A DNA stretch of 64,000 nt from the NCBI GenBank assembly GCA_020152595.1, contig JAIGNY010002058.1, positions 283,501-347,500 on the forward strand, written 5' to 3'. This DNA comes from Chiridota heheva (Eukaryota > Echinodermata > Holothuroidea > Apodida > Chiridotidae). Positions 38,554-51,884 of this stretch are shown one piece after another. The translations under genes were made by a program, and so were the position numbers. The notes beneath the pieces are model-generated. The model ran no database searches, was not told the origin of the DNA, and worked only from the letters and a program-made list of their open reading frames with translations. Numbering within the stretch: the stretch's first letter is position 1; every line of letters begins with the position of its first letter.

Positions 38554-41500
38554 CACAGATATATCATACACAATAGATCCAGATATATCACACACAATAG
38601 ATCCAGATATATCATACACAATAGATCCAGATATATCACACACAATAGATCCACAGATATATCACACAATAGATCCACAGATATATCACACAATAGATCC
38701 AGATATATCATACACAATAGATCCAGATATATCATACACAATAGATCCAGATATATCACACACAATAGATCCAGATATATCATACACAATAGATCCAGAT
38801 ATATATAGATCAGATATATCATCACACAATAGATCCAGATATATCATACACAATAGATCCAGATATATCATACACAATAGATCCAGATATATCATACACA
38901 ATAGATCCCAGATATATCATACACAATAGATCCAGATATATCACACAATAGATCCACAATAGATCCAGATATATCACACAATAGATCCAGATATATCACA
39001 CACAATAGATCCAGATATATCACACACAATAGATCCAGATATATCATACACAATAGATGCAGATATATCATCACAATAGATGCAGATATATCATACACAA
39101 TAGATCCAGATATATCACACACAATAGATCCAGATATATCAGATATATCACACACAATAGATCCAGATATATCATACACAATAGATCCAGATATATCATA
39201 CACAATAGATCCAGATATATCACACACAATAGATCCAGATATATCACACACAATAGATCCAGATATATCATACACAATAGATCCAGATATATCATACACA
39301 ATAGATCCAGATATATCATACACATATCACACAATAGATCCAGATATATCACACAATAGATCACAGATATATCACACAATAGATCCAATAGACAGATATA
39401 TCATACACAATAGATCCAGATATATCATCCATCCAGATATATCACACACATCCACAGATATATCACACAATAGATCCACAGATATATCATACACAATAGA
39501 TCCAGATATATCATACACAATAGATCCACAGATATATCACACAATACATCCACAGATATATCACACAATAGATCCCAGATATATCATACACAATAGATCC
39601 AGATATATCATACACAATAGATCCAGATATATCATACACAATAGATCCAGATATATCATACACAATAGATCCACAGATATATCACACAATAGATCCACAG
39701 ATATATCATACACAATAGATCCAGATATATCATACACAATAGATCAATAGATCCAGATATATCACACAATAGATCCAGATATATCACACAATACATCCAC
39801 AGATATATCATACACAATAGATCCAGATATATCATACACAATAGATCCACAGATATATCACACAATACATCCACAGATATATCATACACAATAGATAGAT
39901 CCAGATATATCATACACAATAGATCACAGATATATCACACAATACATCCACAGATATATCATACACAATAGATCCAGATATATCATACACAATAGATCAC
40001 AGATATATCACACAATAGATCCACAGATATATCACACAATAGATCCAGATATATCACACAATAGATATGCAGACAATACATCCACAATAGATCCAGATAT
40101 ATCATACACAATAGATCCAGATATATCATACACAATAGATCCACAGATATATCACACAATACATCCAGATATATCACACAATAGATCCAGATATATCATA
40201 CACAATAGATCCACAGATATATCACACAATACATCCACAGATATATCACACAACAATAGATCCAGATATATCATACACAATAGATCCAGATATATCACAC
40301 ACAATACATCACAGATATACCACACAATAGATCCACAGATATATCATACACAATAGATCCAGATATATCATACACAATAGATCCACAGATATATCACACA
40401 ATAGATCACAGATATATCATACACAATAGATCCAGATATATCATACACAATAGATCCAGATATATCATACACAATAGATCCACAGATATATCACACAATA
40501 CATCCATCCAGATATATCACACAATAGATCCACAGATATATCATCCAGATATATCATACACAATAGATCCAGATATATCACAATAGATCCAGATATATCA
40601 TACACAATAGATGCAGATATATCATACACAATAGATCCAGATATATCATACACAATAGATCACAGATATATCACACACAATAGATCCAGATATATCACAC
40701 ACAATAGATCCAGATATATCACACACACACAATAGATCACAGATATATCATACACAATAGATCCAGATATATCATACACAATAGATCCAGATATATCATA
40801 CACAATAGATCCAGATATATCATACACAATAGATCCACAGATATATCACACAATAGATCCACAGATATATCATACACAATAGATCCAGATATATCACACA
40901 CAATAGATCCAGATATATCATATCACAATAGATCCAGATATATCATACACAATAGATCCAGATATATCATACACAATAGATGCAGATATATCATACACAA
41001 TAGATCACAGATATATCATACACAATAGATCCAGATATATCATACACAATAGATCCAGATATATCATACACAATAGATCACAGATATATCACACAATACA
41101 TCCACAGATATATCACACAATAGATCCAGATATATCATACACAATAGATCCAGATATATCATACACAATAGATCCACAGATATATCATACACAATAGATG
41201 CAGATATATCATACACAATAGATCACAGATATATCATACACAATAGATCCAGATATATCATACACAATAGACAATAGATGCAGATATATCATACACAATA
41301 GATCCAGATATATCATACACAATAGATCCAGATATATCACAATACATCCACAGATATATCACACAATAGATCCACAGATATATCACACAATAGATCCAGA
41401 TATATCATACACAATAGATGCAGATATATCATACACAATAGATCCAGATATATCATACACAATAGATCCAGATATATCACACACAATACATCCACAGATA

Positions 41501-44025
41501 TATCACACAATAGATCCACAGATATATCATACACAATAGATCCAGATATATCACACACAATAGATCCCAGATCCACAGATATATCATACACAAGATCCAG
41601 ATGCAGATATATCATACACAATAGATCCAGATATATCATACACAATAGATCCACAGATATATCACACACAATACATCCACAGATATATCACACAATAGAT
41701 CCAGATATATCACACACAATATATCACACAATAGACAGATATATCACACAATAGATCCACAGATATATCATACACAATAGATGCAGATATATCATACACA
41801 ATAGATCCAGATATATCATACACAATAGATCCAGATATATCACACAATACATCCACAGATATATCACACAATAGATCCACAGATATATCATACACAATAG
41901 ATCCAGATATATCATACACAATAGATCCACAGATATATCATACACAATAGATGCAGATATATCATAGATCCAGATATACACAATAGATCCAGATATATCA
42001 TACACAATCCAGATCCACAGATATATCACACAATACATCCACAGATATATCACACAATAGATCCAGATATATCACAATAGATCCAGATATATCACACACA
42101 ATAGATCCAGATATATCATACACAATAGATCCAGATATATCATACACAATAGATCCAGATATATCATACACAATAGATCCAGATATATCATACACAATAG
42201 ATCCAGATATATCATACACAATAGATCCAGATATATCACACACAATAGATCCAGATATATCATACACAATAGATCCAGATATATCACACACAATAGATCC
42301 AGATATATCAGATATATCACACAATAGATCCAGATATATCACACACAATATAGATCAATAGATCCAGATATATCACACACAATAGATCCAGATATATCAT
42401 ACACATAGATCCAGATATATCATCACAATAGATCCAGATATCACACAATACATCACAGATATATCACACAATAGATCCACAGATATATCACACAATACAT
42501 CCACAGATATATCATACACAATAGATCCAGATATATCACACAATACATCCACAGATATATCACACAATAGATCCACAGATATATCATACACAATAGATCC
42601 ACAGATATATCATACACAATAGATCCACAGATATATCATACACAATAGATGCAGATATATCATACACAATAGATCCACAGATATATCATACAATAGATCC
42701 AGATATATCACACACAATAGATCCAGATATATCATACACAATAGATCCAGATATATCATACACAATAGATCCACAGATATATCACACACAATAGATCCAG
42801 ATATATCACACACAATAGATCCAGATATATCATACACAATAGATCCAGATATATCATACACAATAGATCCACAGATATATCATACACAATAGATGCAGAT
42901 ATATCATACACAATAGATCCACAGATATATCATACACAATAGATCCACAGATATATCACACACAATAGATCCAGATATATCATACACAATAGATCCACAG
43001 ATATATCACACAATACATCCACAGATATATCACACAATAGATCCACAGATATATCACACAATAGATCCAGATATATCATACACAATAGATCCAGATATAT
43101 CATACACAATAGATCCACAGATATATCATACACAATAGATCCACAGATATATCATACACAATAGATCACAGATATATCATACACAATAGATCCAGATATA
43201 TCATACACAATAGATCCACAGATATATCACACAATACATCCACAGATATATCAGATATACACAATAGATCCACAGATATATCACACAATACATCCACAGA
43301 TATATCATACACAATAGATCCAGATATATCATACACAATAGATCCACAGATATATCACACAATACATCCACAGATATATCACACAATAGATCCACAGATA
43401 TATCACACAATACATCCACAGATATATCACACAATAGATGCAGATATATCATACACAATAGATCCACAGATATATCACACAATACATCCACAGATATATC
43501 ACACAATAGATCCACAGATATATCACACAATAGATCCAGATATATCATACACAATAGATCCAGATATATCATACACAATAGATCCACAGATATATCATAC
43601 ACAATAGATGCAGATATGCAGATATATATACACAATAGATCCACAGATATATCATACACAATAGATCCAGATATATCACAGATCACAGATATATCACACA
43701 ATACATCCAGATATATCATACACAATAGATCCACAGATATATCACACAATACATCCACAGATATATCACACAATAGATCCACAGATATATCACACAATAC
43801 ATCCACAGATATATCATACACAATAGATCCAGATATATCATACACAATAGATCCACAGATATATCACACAATACATCCACAGATATATCACACAATAGAT
43901 CCACAGATATATCACACAATACATCCACAGATATATCACACAATACATCCACAGATATATCACACAATAGATCCACAGATATATCACACACATTAGATCC
44001 ACAAATATATCACACACAATAGATC
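38554..44025. repeat. 24-bp satellite, about 230 copies (5.5 kb)
   Basis: The core unit is AGATATATCATACACAATAG + ATCC. Common variants are CACACA for CATACA, an added AC (ATCCAC), ATGCAG for ATCCAG, and TACATCC for TAGATCC. Short insertions and partial units are frequent, more so toward the centre, where units with TACATCCACAG dominate. All the Tyr/Ile/Asp/Leu-rich frames on both strands come from the repeat. Confidence 0.96.
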
Positions 44026-45165
44026 GATAAACTTCAGGCCTCTATACCCCACAAGCGACGTGAGGGCAAAGGTCACTTGAATATTCTTATCAACCAGAAA
44101 AATTGCTATACCATTGCATGCTAAATAGTTATTTGATTTTTTGGGGGATCCCCTAAAAATACACTTTCACTTTGTGCTCCTGTAAGGAAAAAATAAAGAC
44201 ATTTTTTTAAAAATCCATGAAAATTTTTCCCAAATTGTACGAGAATGAAGGAAATGTCCCAAAGATTAAAAGGTTTTCCAAACATTGAATGAAATTTCCC
44301 AAAAATTGAAGAAAATTATGTACACCCAGACTAAGAAAAATCTCATGGTAAATACATCATCGGAAAAATCTAAGGAAGGCCATGCCCCCTCCCTTCCCCT
44401 CTCTTCCTGGATCCGCTCCTGCAACAGCATGAATAAAACAGTGTTCAAAACAGCATACAGTCAAAAAAACATGTCTATTCATGTAAAATTTTATGTTTAA
44501 GAGTCATAATGTTACTATGCGAAAATGTGATAGAGTAAAAATTATTGAGACCCATGAGATATTCACAGCCCATGGCAATACAATATAAATGTATTGCTTT
44601 AGGGTGGAATTACTAGTATGGTAACAAAGTATCAAGAAATGGGTCAGATGATATGACACACTCCTCGATGCCCTGTAACTTGCCAAGCAATTCTTGCAAA
44701 TTAATTATCCAACAAAACAATACTAAATATATCATTCTGTCCCCCATGGGTAACTCTTGGTTGTATCAATGCAGTCATCTGGCAGCAGTGCAACCAAACT
44801 TGCAGCTCAAAGGAATTAACTGGTGATTCAATAACATAAACCAGACAGAGCTATAAGATGTAAGTAATGAGAATCCACATTTATTCTCACTCTATCCTGC
44901 AAGGCTGCTCCATAATTCATTAGTCCAATGTGATGATGACTAGGCAAGATTATCCAAAGTTCAAAGATAATAATTCAAAGATTGATTGCTAGTCCCCTTT
45001 AACGAGCCTACATTGAACTGAAAACTACCAAAATACTGGCAGCTAATATAACTAATTTGAAGGATCTTTTAGCAGCTAAGAAATGGTTGTATATTTTCAT
45101 TAACTAAAAGTTACATAAATAATTGTTCTTTGTATCATTTAGCACTGAAAAATATTGTGTCATGC
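44026..45165. other. Unique sequence with A-rich degenerate repeat at 44190-44325
   Basis: This is mostly non-repetitive sequence. The stretch 44190-44325 (AATGAAGGAAATGTCCCAAA, AAATTGAAGAAAATT) resembles 38255-38520. Short frames at 44266-44448, 44285-44500 and 44504-44686 have no splice, start or composition support. No gene is called. Confidence 0.55.
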
Positions 45166-45169
45166 TGGT

Positions 45170-45655
45170 GGGTAACTTGGACCCCATTCTATGGACATGC
45201 TCATGGGCATTTGGACCCCATCCCAAGGATATGTTGGTGAGGAGACTTGGACCCCATTCTATGGACATGCTAATAGAGATTTGGACCCTATCCCAAGGAC
45301 ATGTTGATGGGGTGACTTCAACCCCATTCTATGGACATGCTAATGGGGATTTGGACCACATCCCAAGGACATGTTGGTGGGGTGACTTGGACCCCATTTC
45401 ATGGACATGCTAGTGGGGTTGTGGACCCCCATTCCATGGACATGTTGGTGGGGACTTAGATCCCCATTCCATAGACATACTGGTGGGGATTTGGACACCC
45501 ATCCCATGGACATGCTGGTGGGGAATTAGACCCTCATTCCATGAACATGCTAGTGGGGTAACTTAAACTTACATTCCATGGACATACTGGTGAGGTGACT
45601 TGGAATAGACATGCTAGTGGGTGACTTTGACCCCTAATCCCTGGACATGCTGATG
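45170..45655. repeat. 34-bp minisatellite arranged as dimers, about 14 units
   Basis: Units are of the type TTGGACCCCATTCTATGGAC followed by ATGCTAATGGGGAT. In the left half two kinds alternate (ATTCTATGGACATGC and ATCCCAAGGACATGT), giving a 66-68-bp dimer. The right half is more degenerate. Confidence 0.92.
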
Positions 45656-46167
45656 TATAATATCTTAAGATTGTATGAATTCATTATTTTCTAAGATGGA
45701 TATTTGTGTGACCAACTTAACAAGTTGGTATTAAATCACTTCCCTGATGCAATAGCCTAAAAATTGGTGAAAAGATTTTCCAACAGCAAACGATCTCAAA
45801 AAAGAATAACAGCTATTTCCTCCTAAAATATCTATCAGCGAAAAATGTTGCTTTTCCCTCCTAAAGCAAATAAAGCATTGAAAAGGCGCGTCCCCACAAT
45901 ACTAATGAATTACTGGTAAGAGAAGCTCCCAGACATTCAAATCTCAGTGACTGCAATTTTCATCAGATTAATTGTCAGATTTGTAACTTTTCATTTAAAC
46001 ACCCACTTCAAGGACTTACAGGACCTCTTGACAGTGTTGAACTTTAACAAATTTGATTCACTTAACATATATTTCAACTGGAGGTGAAATCACAGAACAA
46101 ATATCTCAGATGGAAGTGACAAATGAGGAGTTGACAATTATCTTGAGTGTAAATGTCAAATCTTACA
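45656..46167. other. Unique sequence, possible 3' untranslated or intronic
   Basis: This is non-repetitive sequence on the 3' side (minus sense) of the candidate exon at 46168-46364. I see no AATAAA on the minus strand close to that exon. A minus-strand donor-like GAT|GTAAGA lies at its right edge. Confidence 0.5.
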
Positions 46168-46364
46168 TCAGTCCTCAAACCTCCATTCCAGAGGATGGAA
46201 ACTCAAATCCCTTTCAGGATTATTTCTAAAAGCTTTCAAGAGCTTCTCAAGGACAGCCTTAAAAAATGATGAATCTGAAGGACTGGCAAGTATAACTCCT
46301 TCTGTTGGGTTCATCAGAGTACATGTTATGACTGCTGATGTCAGCTTTGCAGGATTGCAATCAT
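46168..46364 (-). CDS. Candidate exon ending in a stop, perhaps the RhoGEF C-terminus
   Basis: On the minus strand 64 codons plus stop are open. They read DCNPAKLTSAVITCTLMNPT, then EGVILASPSDSSFF, KAVLEKLLKAFRNNPERD and LSFHPLEWRFED, then TGA. The composition is convincing for protein. A possible acceptor (gaaataccag) is pyrimidine-poor, but it would leave two bases, which is the phase needed after the SH3 exon (phase 1). An internal donor TGGAG|GTTTGA just before the stop would make it a non-terminal exon instead. The opposite strand is also open for about 50 codons, so the strand is not certain. I do not recognise the domain. Confidence 0.38.
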
Positions 46365-46435
46365 CTGGTATTTCATGATTTCATTCTGTTACTCTGAAAG
46401 AATGATTTAACTACCTGCAAGCAAAGGTTTTAAAC

Positions 46436-47222
46436 ATTCCCTCTGTAGCTGATCCATGTTTGTCCTCATATTCCCCCTGTAGCCTTTAAATGTTTTCCCT
46501 CATATAACCCCTGTAGCTGACCCATGTTTGCTCTAATATTCCCCTTGTAGCTGACCCATGTTTGCCCTCATATTCCCCCTGTAACTCCCCCATGTTTGTC
46601 CTCAAATTCCCCCTGTAGCTTTCCCATGTTTTCCCTCATATTCCCCCTGTAGCTGACCCATGTTTGCTCTAATATTCCCCTTGTAGCTGACCCATGTTTG
46701 CCCTCATATTCCCCCTGTAACTCCCCCATGTTTGTCCTCATATTGCCCCTGTAGCCTTTCCATGTTTTCCCTCATATTCCCCCTGTAGCCTTTCCATGTT
46801 TGCTCTAATATTCCCCTTGTAGCTGACCCATGTTTGCCCTCATATTATCCCTGTAGCTGACCCATGTTTGCCCTCATATTATCCCTGTAGCTGACCCATG
46901 TTTGTCCTCATATTCCCCCTGTAGCTGACCCATGTTTGCTCTAATATTCCCCTTGTAGCTGACCCATGTTTGCTCTCATATTATCCCTGTAGCTGACCCA
47001 TGTTTGCCCTCATATTATCCCTGTAGCTGACTCATGTTTGTCCTCATATTCCCCCTGTAACTCCCCCATGTTTGTCCTCATATTCCCCCTGTAACTCCCC
47101 CATGTTTGTCCTCATATTCCCCCTTTAGCTTTCCCATGTTTTCCCTCATATTCCCCCTGTAGCTTACCCATATTTCCCCTTATATTCCCCCTGTAGCTGA
47201 CCCATGTTTGCCCTCATATATC
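46436..47222. repeat. 34-bp minisatellite, about 23 copies
   Basis: The unit CTGACCCATGTTTGCCCTCA + TATTCCCCCTGTAG is strand-biased, pyrimidine-rich on the plus strand. Variants are CTCCCCCATG, CTTTCCCATG, CTCTAATATTCCCC and ATTATCCCTG. The order CTGACC / CTCCCC / CTTTCC recurs, suggesting multi-unit duplication. Confidence 0.94.
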
Positions 47223-47797
47223 CTCCAACAAAGCATGACAAGTGCTAGTACATTAAATGAACAATGCTTGTACATACAATGATGTAAAAAGGTGATATTA
47301 TAAGATAATTCTACAAAATGTTCCTATACACCAAACTGTACACCAACACCTTATTGCAAATGATTATGAGTAGAAAACAAAAGATACATGTTGGGGACAT
47401 GTCTTATACATTAGATAAAGTAGCACACTACTCTCTATCAGATCTAACATACTAGGGGCTTGCAGTATTATAATAATAATACAAGTAATAATGAAAATTA
47501 ACTGATCAAGGCAATGTACAGGAACTTATGGTGTTGTTAGTTGTCAATTAAATAAATGCAAGCAATGTCACAGGAAATTTGAGTTTGAGGCATACAATTC
47601 CACATACAATTCCAGGCAGTACAAGTATGACTGCTGAGTTTGGGATTGATCACAATAATTCAGAACATGGTGATGCAGCAGCACCGGAAAACTTTCAAAA
47701 GCAAGAGGGGAAGGGGGGAGGAAGGAAGGAGGCGAAGCTGAAATACTTTTATGTTTCTGTCATCTTAATAACTTGGTTGTCATTTTGCATTAATTTT
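47223..47797. other. Unique sequence
   Basis: This is non-repetitive sequence. A plus-strand frame at 47579-47815 contains a peptide of ordinary composition (TAEFGIDHNNSEHGD) after an acceptor-like attccag, but no donor or partner exon was found. It is left uncalled. Confidence 0.5.
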
Positions 47798-47936
47798 CGG
47801 GCCCCGCTGGTGTGACAAGGAGTACATGTTGGAGGCCCTGCTGGTGTGACAAAGAATACATGTTGGAGGCCCCACTGGTGTGACAAGGAGTACATGTTGG
47901 AGGCCCCGCTGGTGTGACAAGGAGTACATGTTGGAA
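47798..47936. repeat. 34-bp minisatellite, 4 copies
   Basis: Four copies of GGCCCCGCTGGTGTGACAAG + GAGTACATGTTGGA, nearly identical. Confidence 0.93.
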
Positions 47937-48382
47937 TGAAATCAACCGAAATTGAAAAACAAAAAATTGACATCAAAAATAGCTCCTTCAAAATAGATGA
48001 GATTTGGTGATTAGCCAGGTAGCCACATTTTGTAAATGTTTAGACATGTGCAAAAAGGAAGAAAATGAACATCCATACAGAAAAGCTGCAGTCTAAACCC
48101 ACCCCCTCCCTTTCCACCCACACACACACACCACACACCAACCCATAACAAAGCTATCATTGTGGAGGCTTGTGAAGGGGTGAGGTCGAGTGATAGACAT
48201 TGAATAGAGTATTTCCACTGCTGAAGGTTAGAGTTAGTGGCTGGGGGTGTGTGACCCATGATAATGATGCATAGTCTTTAATGCCCTTAATGTGAATAAT
48301 TGTCCTTTGGTTATATTAAATTTAAAATGCATTTTCTTTTCAGCTTGCTTTTTCTCCCACAAACTAAGGCAAAGATATGCCT
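47937..48382. other. Unique sequence
   Basis: It contains a short CA/CCACAC-rich run near 48115. A minus-strand frame (48259-48011) opens MGHTPPATNSNLQQWKYSI, but it degrades into the CA-rich low-complexity run and lacks splice support. Confidence 0.5.
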
Positions 48383-48925
48383 AACCATCAGATGTAACCT
48401 ACCATCTATGACATACCATTAGATGTAACCTACCATCCATGACATACCATCAGATGTAACCTACCATCCATAACCTACAGATGTAACCTATCATCCATAA
48501 CCTACCATCAGATGTAACCTACCATCTATGACATACCATCAGATGTAACCTACCATCCATGGCATACCATCATATGTAACCTACCATCCATGACACACCA
48601 TCAGATGTAACCTATTATCCATAGCATACCATCAGATGTAATTACCATCCACGACATACCATCAGATGTAACGTACCATCCATGGCATACCATCATATGT
48701 AACCTACCATCCATGACACACCATCAGATGTAACCTATTATCCATAGCATACCATCAGATGTAACCTACCATTCATGGCATACCATCAGATGTAACCTAC
48801 CATCCATAGCATACCATCAGATGTAACCTACCATCCATGGCATACCATCAGATGTAACCTACCATCCATAGCATACCATCAGATGTAACCTACCATCCAT
48901 AGCATACCATCAGATGTAACCTACC
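48383..48925. repeat. 31-bp minisatellite, about 18 copies
   Basis: The unit ATACCATCAGATGTAACCTA + CCATCCATGGC has ATGACAC, ATAGCAT and TATTATCC variants. A block of about four units (GGCAT - TGACACA - ATAGCAT order) occurs twice, at about 48560 and 48680. Confidence 0.94.
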
Positions 48926-48961
48926 AGAGTAGAGTATCAGACACACATCTTCAATCAATCA

Positions 48962-49775
48962 GCATTCTTGTAAAGTGATGTGTCCACCATAAATGACACC
49001 CAAGGCACTTGTAAAGTGCTGTATCTGCCATAAAAGATGTTCAAGACACCGGTAAAGCAATGTATCTGCAATGATGCTCAAGGCACTTGTTAAGTGCTGT
49101 ATTAGCCATAAATGATGCTCAAGACACCTGAAAAGTACTGTATCTGCCATAAATGATGCTCAAAGCACTAGTAAAGTGCTGTATCTGCCATAAATGATGC
49201 TCAAAGCACTAGTAAAGTGCTGTATCTGCCATAAATGATGCTCAAAGCACTAGTAAAGTGCTGTATCTACCATAAATGATGCTCAAAGCACTAGTAAAGT
49301 GCTGTATCTGCCATAATGATGCTCAAAGCACTTGTAAAGTGCTGTATCTGCCATAAATGATGCTCAAAGCACTAGTAAAGTGCTGTATCTGCCATAAATG
49401 ATGCTCAAAGCACTAGTAAAGTGCTGTATCTGCCATAAATGACGCTCAAGACACCTGTAAAGAGCTGTATCTGCCATAAATGATGCTCAAAGCACTAGTA
49501 AAGTGCTGTATCTGCCATAAATGATGCTCAAAGCACTAGTAAAGTGCTGTATCTGCCATAAATGACGCTCAAGACACCTGTAAAGTGCTGTATCTGCCAT
49601 AAATGATGCTCAAAGCACTAGTAAAGTGCTGTATCTGCCATAAATGATGCTCAAAGCACTAGTAAAGTGCTGTATCTGCCATAAATGACGCTCAAGACAC
49701 CTGTAAAGTGCTGTATCTGCCATAAATGACGCTCAAGACACCTGTAAAGTGCTGTATCTGCCATAAATGATACTC
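48962..49775. repeat. 41-bp minisatellite with hairpin, about 20 copies
   Basis: The unit is CATAAATGATGCTCAAAGCA + CTAGTAAAGTGCTGTATCTGC. GCACT and AGTGC pair around AGTAA in most copies. The left end is more diverged. A GACGCTCAAGACACCTG variant recurs in the right half. Confidence 0.95.
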
Positions 49776-50484
49776 TAGGTGCTTGACATAAAAACAAACA
49801 AAACAGTTAAATGTTATTGAAAGAGTTCAGGAACACAGACGTCTTCAATCGATTCTTCAAAGAGTTAATAGTCTAGAGTAAATAGCAATTTGTAATTATA
49901 ATGGAAAACTATTCTGGACTCTAAGCAGAGTAGATGTGAAAACAACTGTCTCCGCAGCGAGTATTTGAAAACTTCAGATCTCTAAGCAGCAGCTATTTAG
50001 ATGATCGAAGACCATCACATTTAGAAGAGCACAATTCAACACATTTAGATAGGTACAGTGGGCCACTCTTGTAAAGAGATTTACACCCAAGAAGCCTTAG
50101 TTTATATATAAAACATTAATTATACTAGCTGTTAAGGTTACAGAAAAATAATTTCAATTATCATTTTCTGGGGTCTTTGCCAACCATTCTCTTGATTTGA
50201 CCAGGAAGTACTTGTTATTGATCAGTGTCACTCAATGAAGCAGCAGAGAGGCCAGCAGTATTCCACAGATGGTATAACAGTCACATTGGTGGGACACACA
50301 TTCTATAACAAGTCACAGTGGTAGGACACACATTCTATAACATTTACACTGGTGGAACACATATACTGCACAGCAAACAAGCATGTAACCCCCCAATCTA
50401 GCAGGGAATCATTTTACAATCACAAAAAAGACAGAAAAATGAAAACATTAATTCAGAGGAAAGTACAAGAATTGTGAACAAAAG
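49776..50484. other. Unique sequence with a small 33-bp repeat
   Basis: Near 50270-50365 three diverged copies of GGTGGGACACACATTCTATA occur. A short plus-strand frame near 49810-49880 (VIERVQEHRRLQSILQRVNS) looks helical and ends in a stop, but has only a weak acceptor. It is noted and not called. Confidence 0.5.
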
Positions 50485-50900
50485 TTTCCAGTCATGATTC
50501 TTCCAGTCATGACTGGGACAGCAGTCATGATTTTTCCAGTCATAACCGTCCCAGTCATGACCGTCCCAGTCATGACCGTCCCAGTCATGACCGTCCCAGT
50601 CATGACCGTCCCAGTCATGACCGTCCCAGTCATGACCGTCCCAGTCATGACCGTCCCAGTCATGACCGTCCCAGTCATGACCGCCCCAGTCATGACCGCC
50701 CCAGTCATGACCGTCCCAGTCATGACCGCCCCAGTCATGACCGTCCCAGTCATGACCGCCCCAGTCATGGCCGTCCCAGTCATGACCGCCCCAGTCATGA
50801 CCGCCCCAGTCATGACCGTCCCAGTCATGACTGCTGTCCAGTCATGACTGCTGTCCAGTCATGACTGCAGTCCCAGTCATGACTGTCCCAGTCATGACTG
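50485..50900. repeat. 15-bp minisatellite with an 8-bp palindrome, about 27 copies
   Basis: CCAGTCATGACCGTC and CCAGTCATGACCGCC repeat. Each unit holds the palindrome GTCATGAC and one CpG. The length of 15 opens frames on both strands (MTGTV and VMTVP). These are artefacts. Confidence 0.96.
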
Positions 50901-51149
50901 CAAATCACAACCCATACCCATCGCTTTGTACACTCTCATTGTTATTCATCACATCATTTTTATGTATCTAATTTCAACTTTCCATTTTCACTTGCATTTT
51001 TCTACTTTTTACATAATACCTCTTCAAAGTTTTCAATTCTAAACACTTTATTTTCTTGCAGTATTGATCTCTTCCCACCACTCTTTCAGATCCTTGCAAT
51101 GGCTTTCCTTGATTTCATTCTTGTACAAGAACAGAAACATCACTTTATT

Positions 51150-51312
51150 GCATCCACACACCATGTTATTCTTTATTGCACCCACACACCATGTTATTCT
51201 TTATTGCACCCACACACCATGTTAGTCTTTATTGCACCCACACACCATGTTATTCTTTATTGCACCCACACACCATGTTAGTCTTTATTGCACCCACACA
51301 CCATGTTATTCC
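51150..51312. repeat. 28-bp minisatellite, 6 copies
   Basis: The unit ATTCTTTATTGCACCCACAC + ACCATGTT alternates with AGTCTTTATT. It lies about 70 bp downstream (minus sense) of the SH3 exon donor. Confidence 0.94.
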
Positions 51313-51384
51313 TCACTTTTTTTCTATGGAAAACATTAAAACTTAAAAACAAGAAAGAAAACAGAAGTTAAAGCAAAAGCAAAC

Positions 51385-51619
51385 CTTTCAAGTAAAGAAA
51401 CTCATTGTTAGGTGTGAGCTCATGCGGTGAGAAGGGAGCAAGGTAACCATGTGGCACCCAGCCAAACTCAAATGTGTTAGCGGAACGAACAAAACACCAG
51501 CCATCTTTACCAACCCTTTGGACTTCCACAATGTCGCCCTCCTGTAAAACTAGTTCCCTTTGGTCTGTAACTTGGTTGTAATCAGCAAGTACCACATACT
51601 GTTTATTGGCAAGAGATTG
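51385..51619 (-). CDS. MCF2L: SH3-domain exon of a DBS/MCF2L-like RhoGEF
   Basis: This exon encodes an almost complete SH3 domain, a module that binds proline-rich ligands and in DBS-type exchange factors follows the catalytic DH-PH pair. The acceptor is ttgatttcttcttgtag and the donor is TTGAAAG|GTTTGC (phase 1). The frame reads QSLANKQYVVLADY, then ELVLQEGDIVEVQRVGKDGW and FGWVPHGYLAPFS. The ALYDY-like motif is VLADY. The EGD turn, the Trp of DGW (with Cys replacing the usual second Trp) and the WVP-x-x-YL end are all visible. About 20 residues follow the domain (ELTPNNEFLYLK). The phase-0 start matches the linker exon. Assignment to MCF2L rather than another SH3-bearing Dbl protein rests on the PH - acidic linker - SH3 order. 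Confidence 0.88.
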
Positions 51620-51884
51620 CTACAAGAAGAAATCAATGGAAAGGATGTAAATATGTAGTTAAAGGTTTAGCCCCAAACATTTAAAACATTTACCCCAAAT
51701 TCAAATTGACAAAATATATTAACAGATAAATAAAATAGCAAGTAACACCATCCATTTTCAGGCACATCAAAAAATGTTAAACTTCTTTATATAAATTAAG
51801 TAACTGATATTTTCTTTATACTGTTTGCAATTTATGAAGCCAGGATATGACCTAACTTAACCCTGAATAATTAAAGACATTGCA

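Noticed and set aside
50448-50847. MTGTV / VMTVP repeat proteins
   Set aside because: The 15-bp unit with a palindrome opens both strands alike. No start, splice or composition support.
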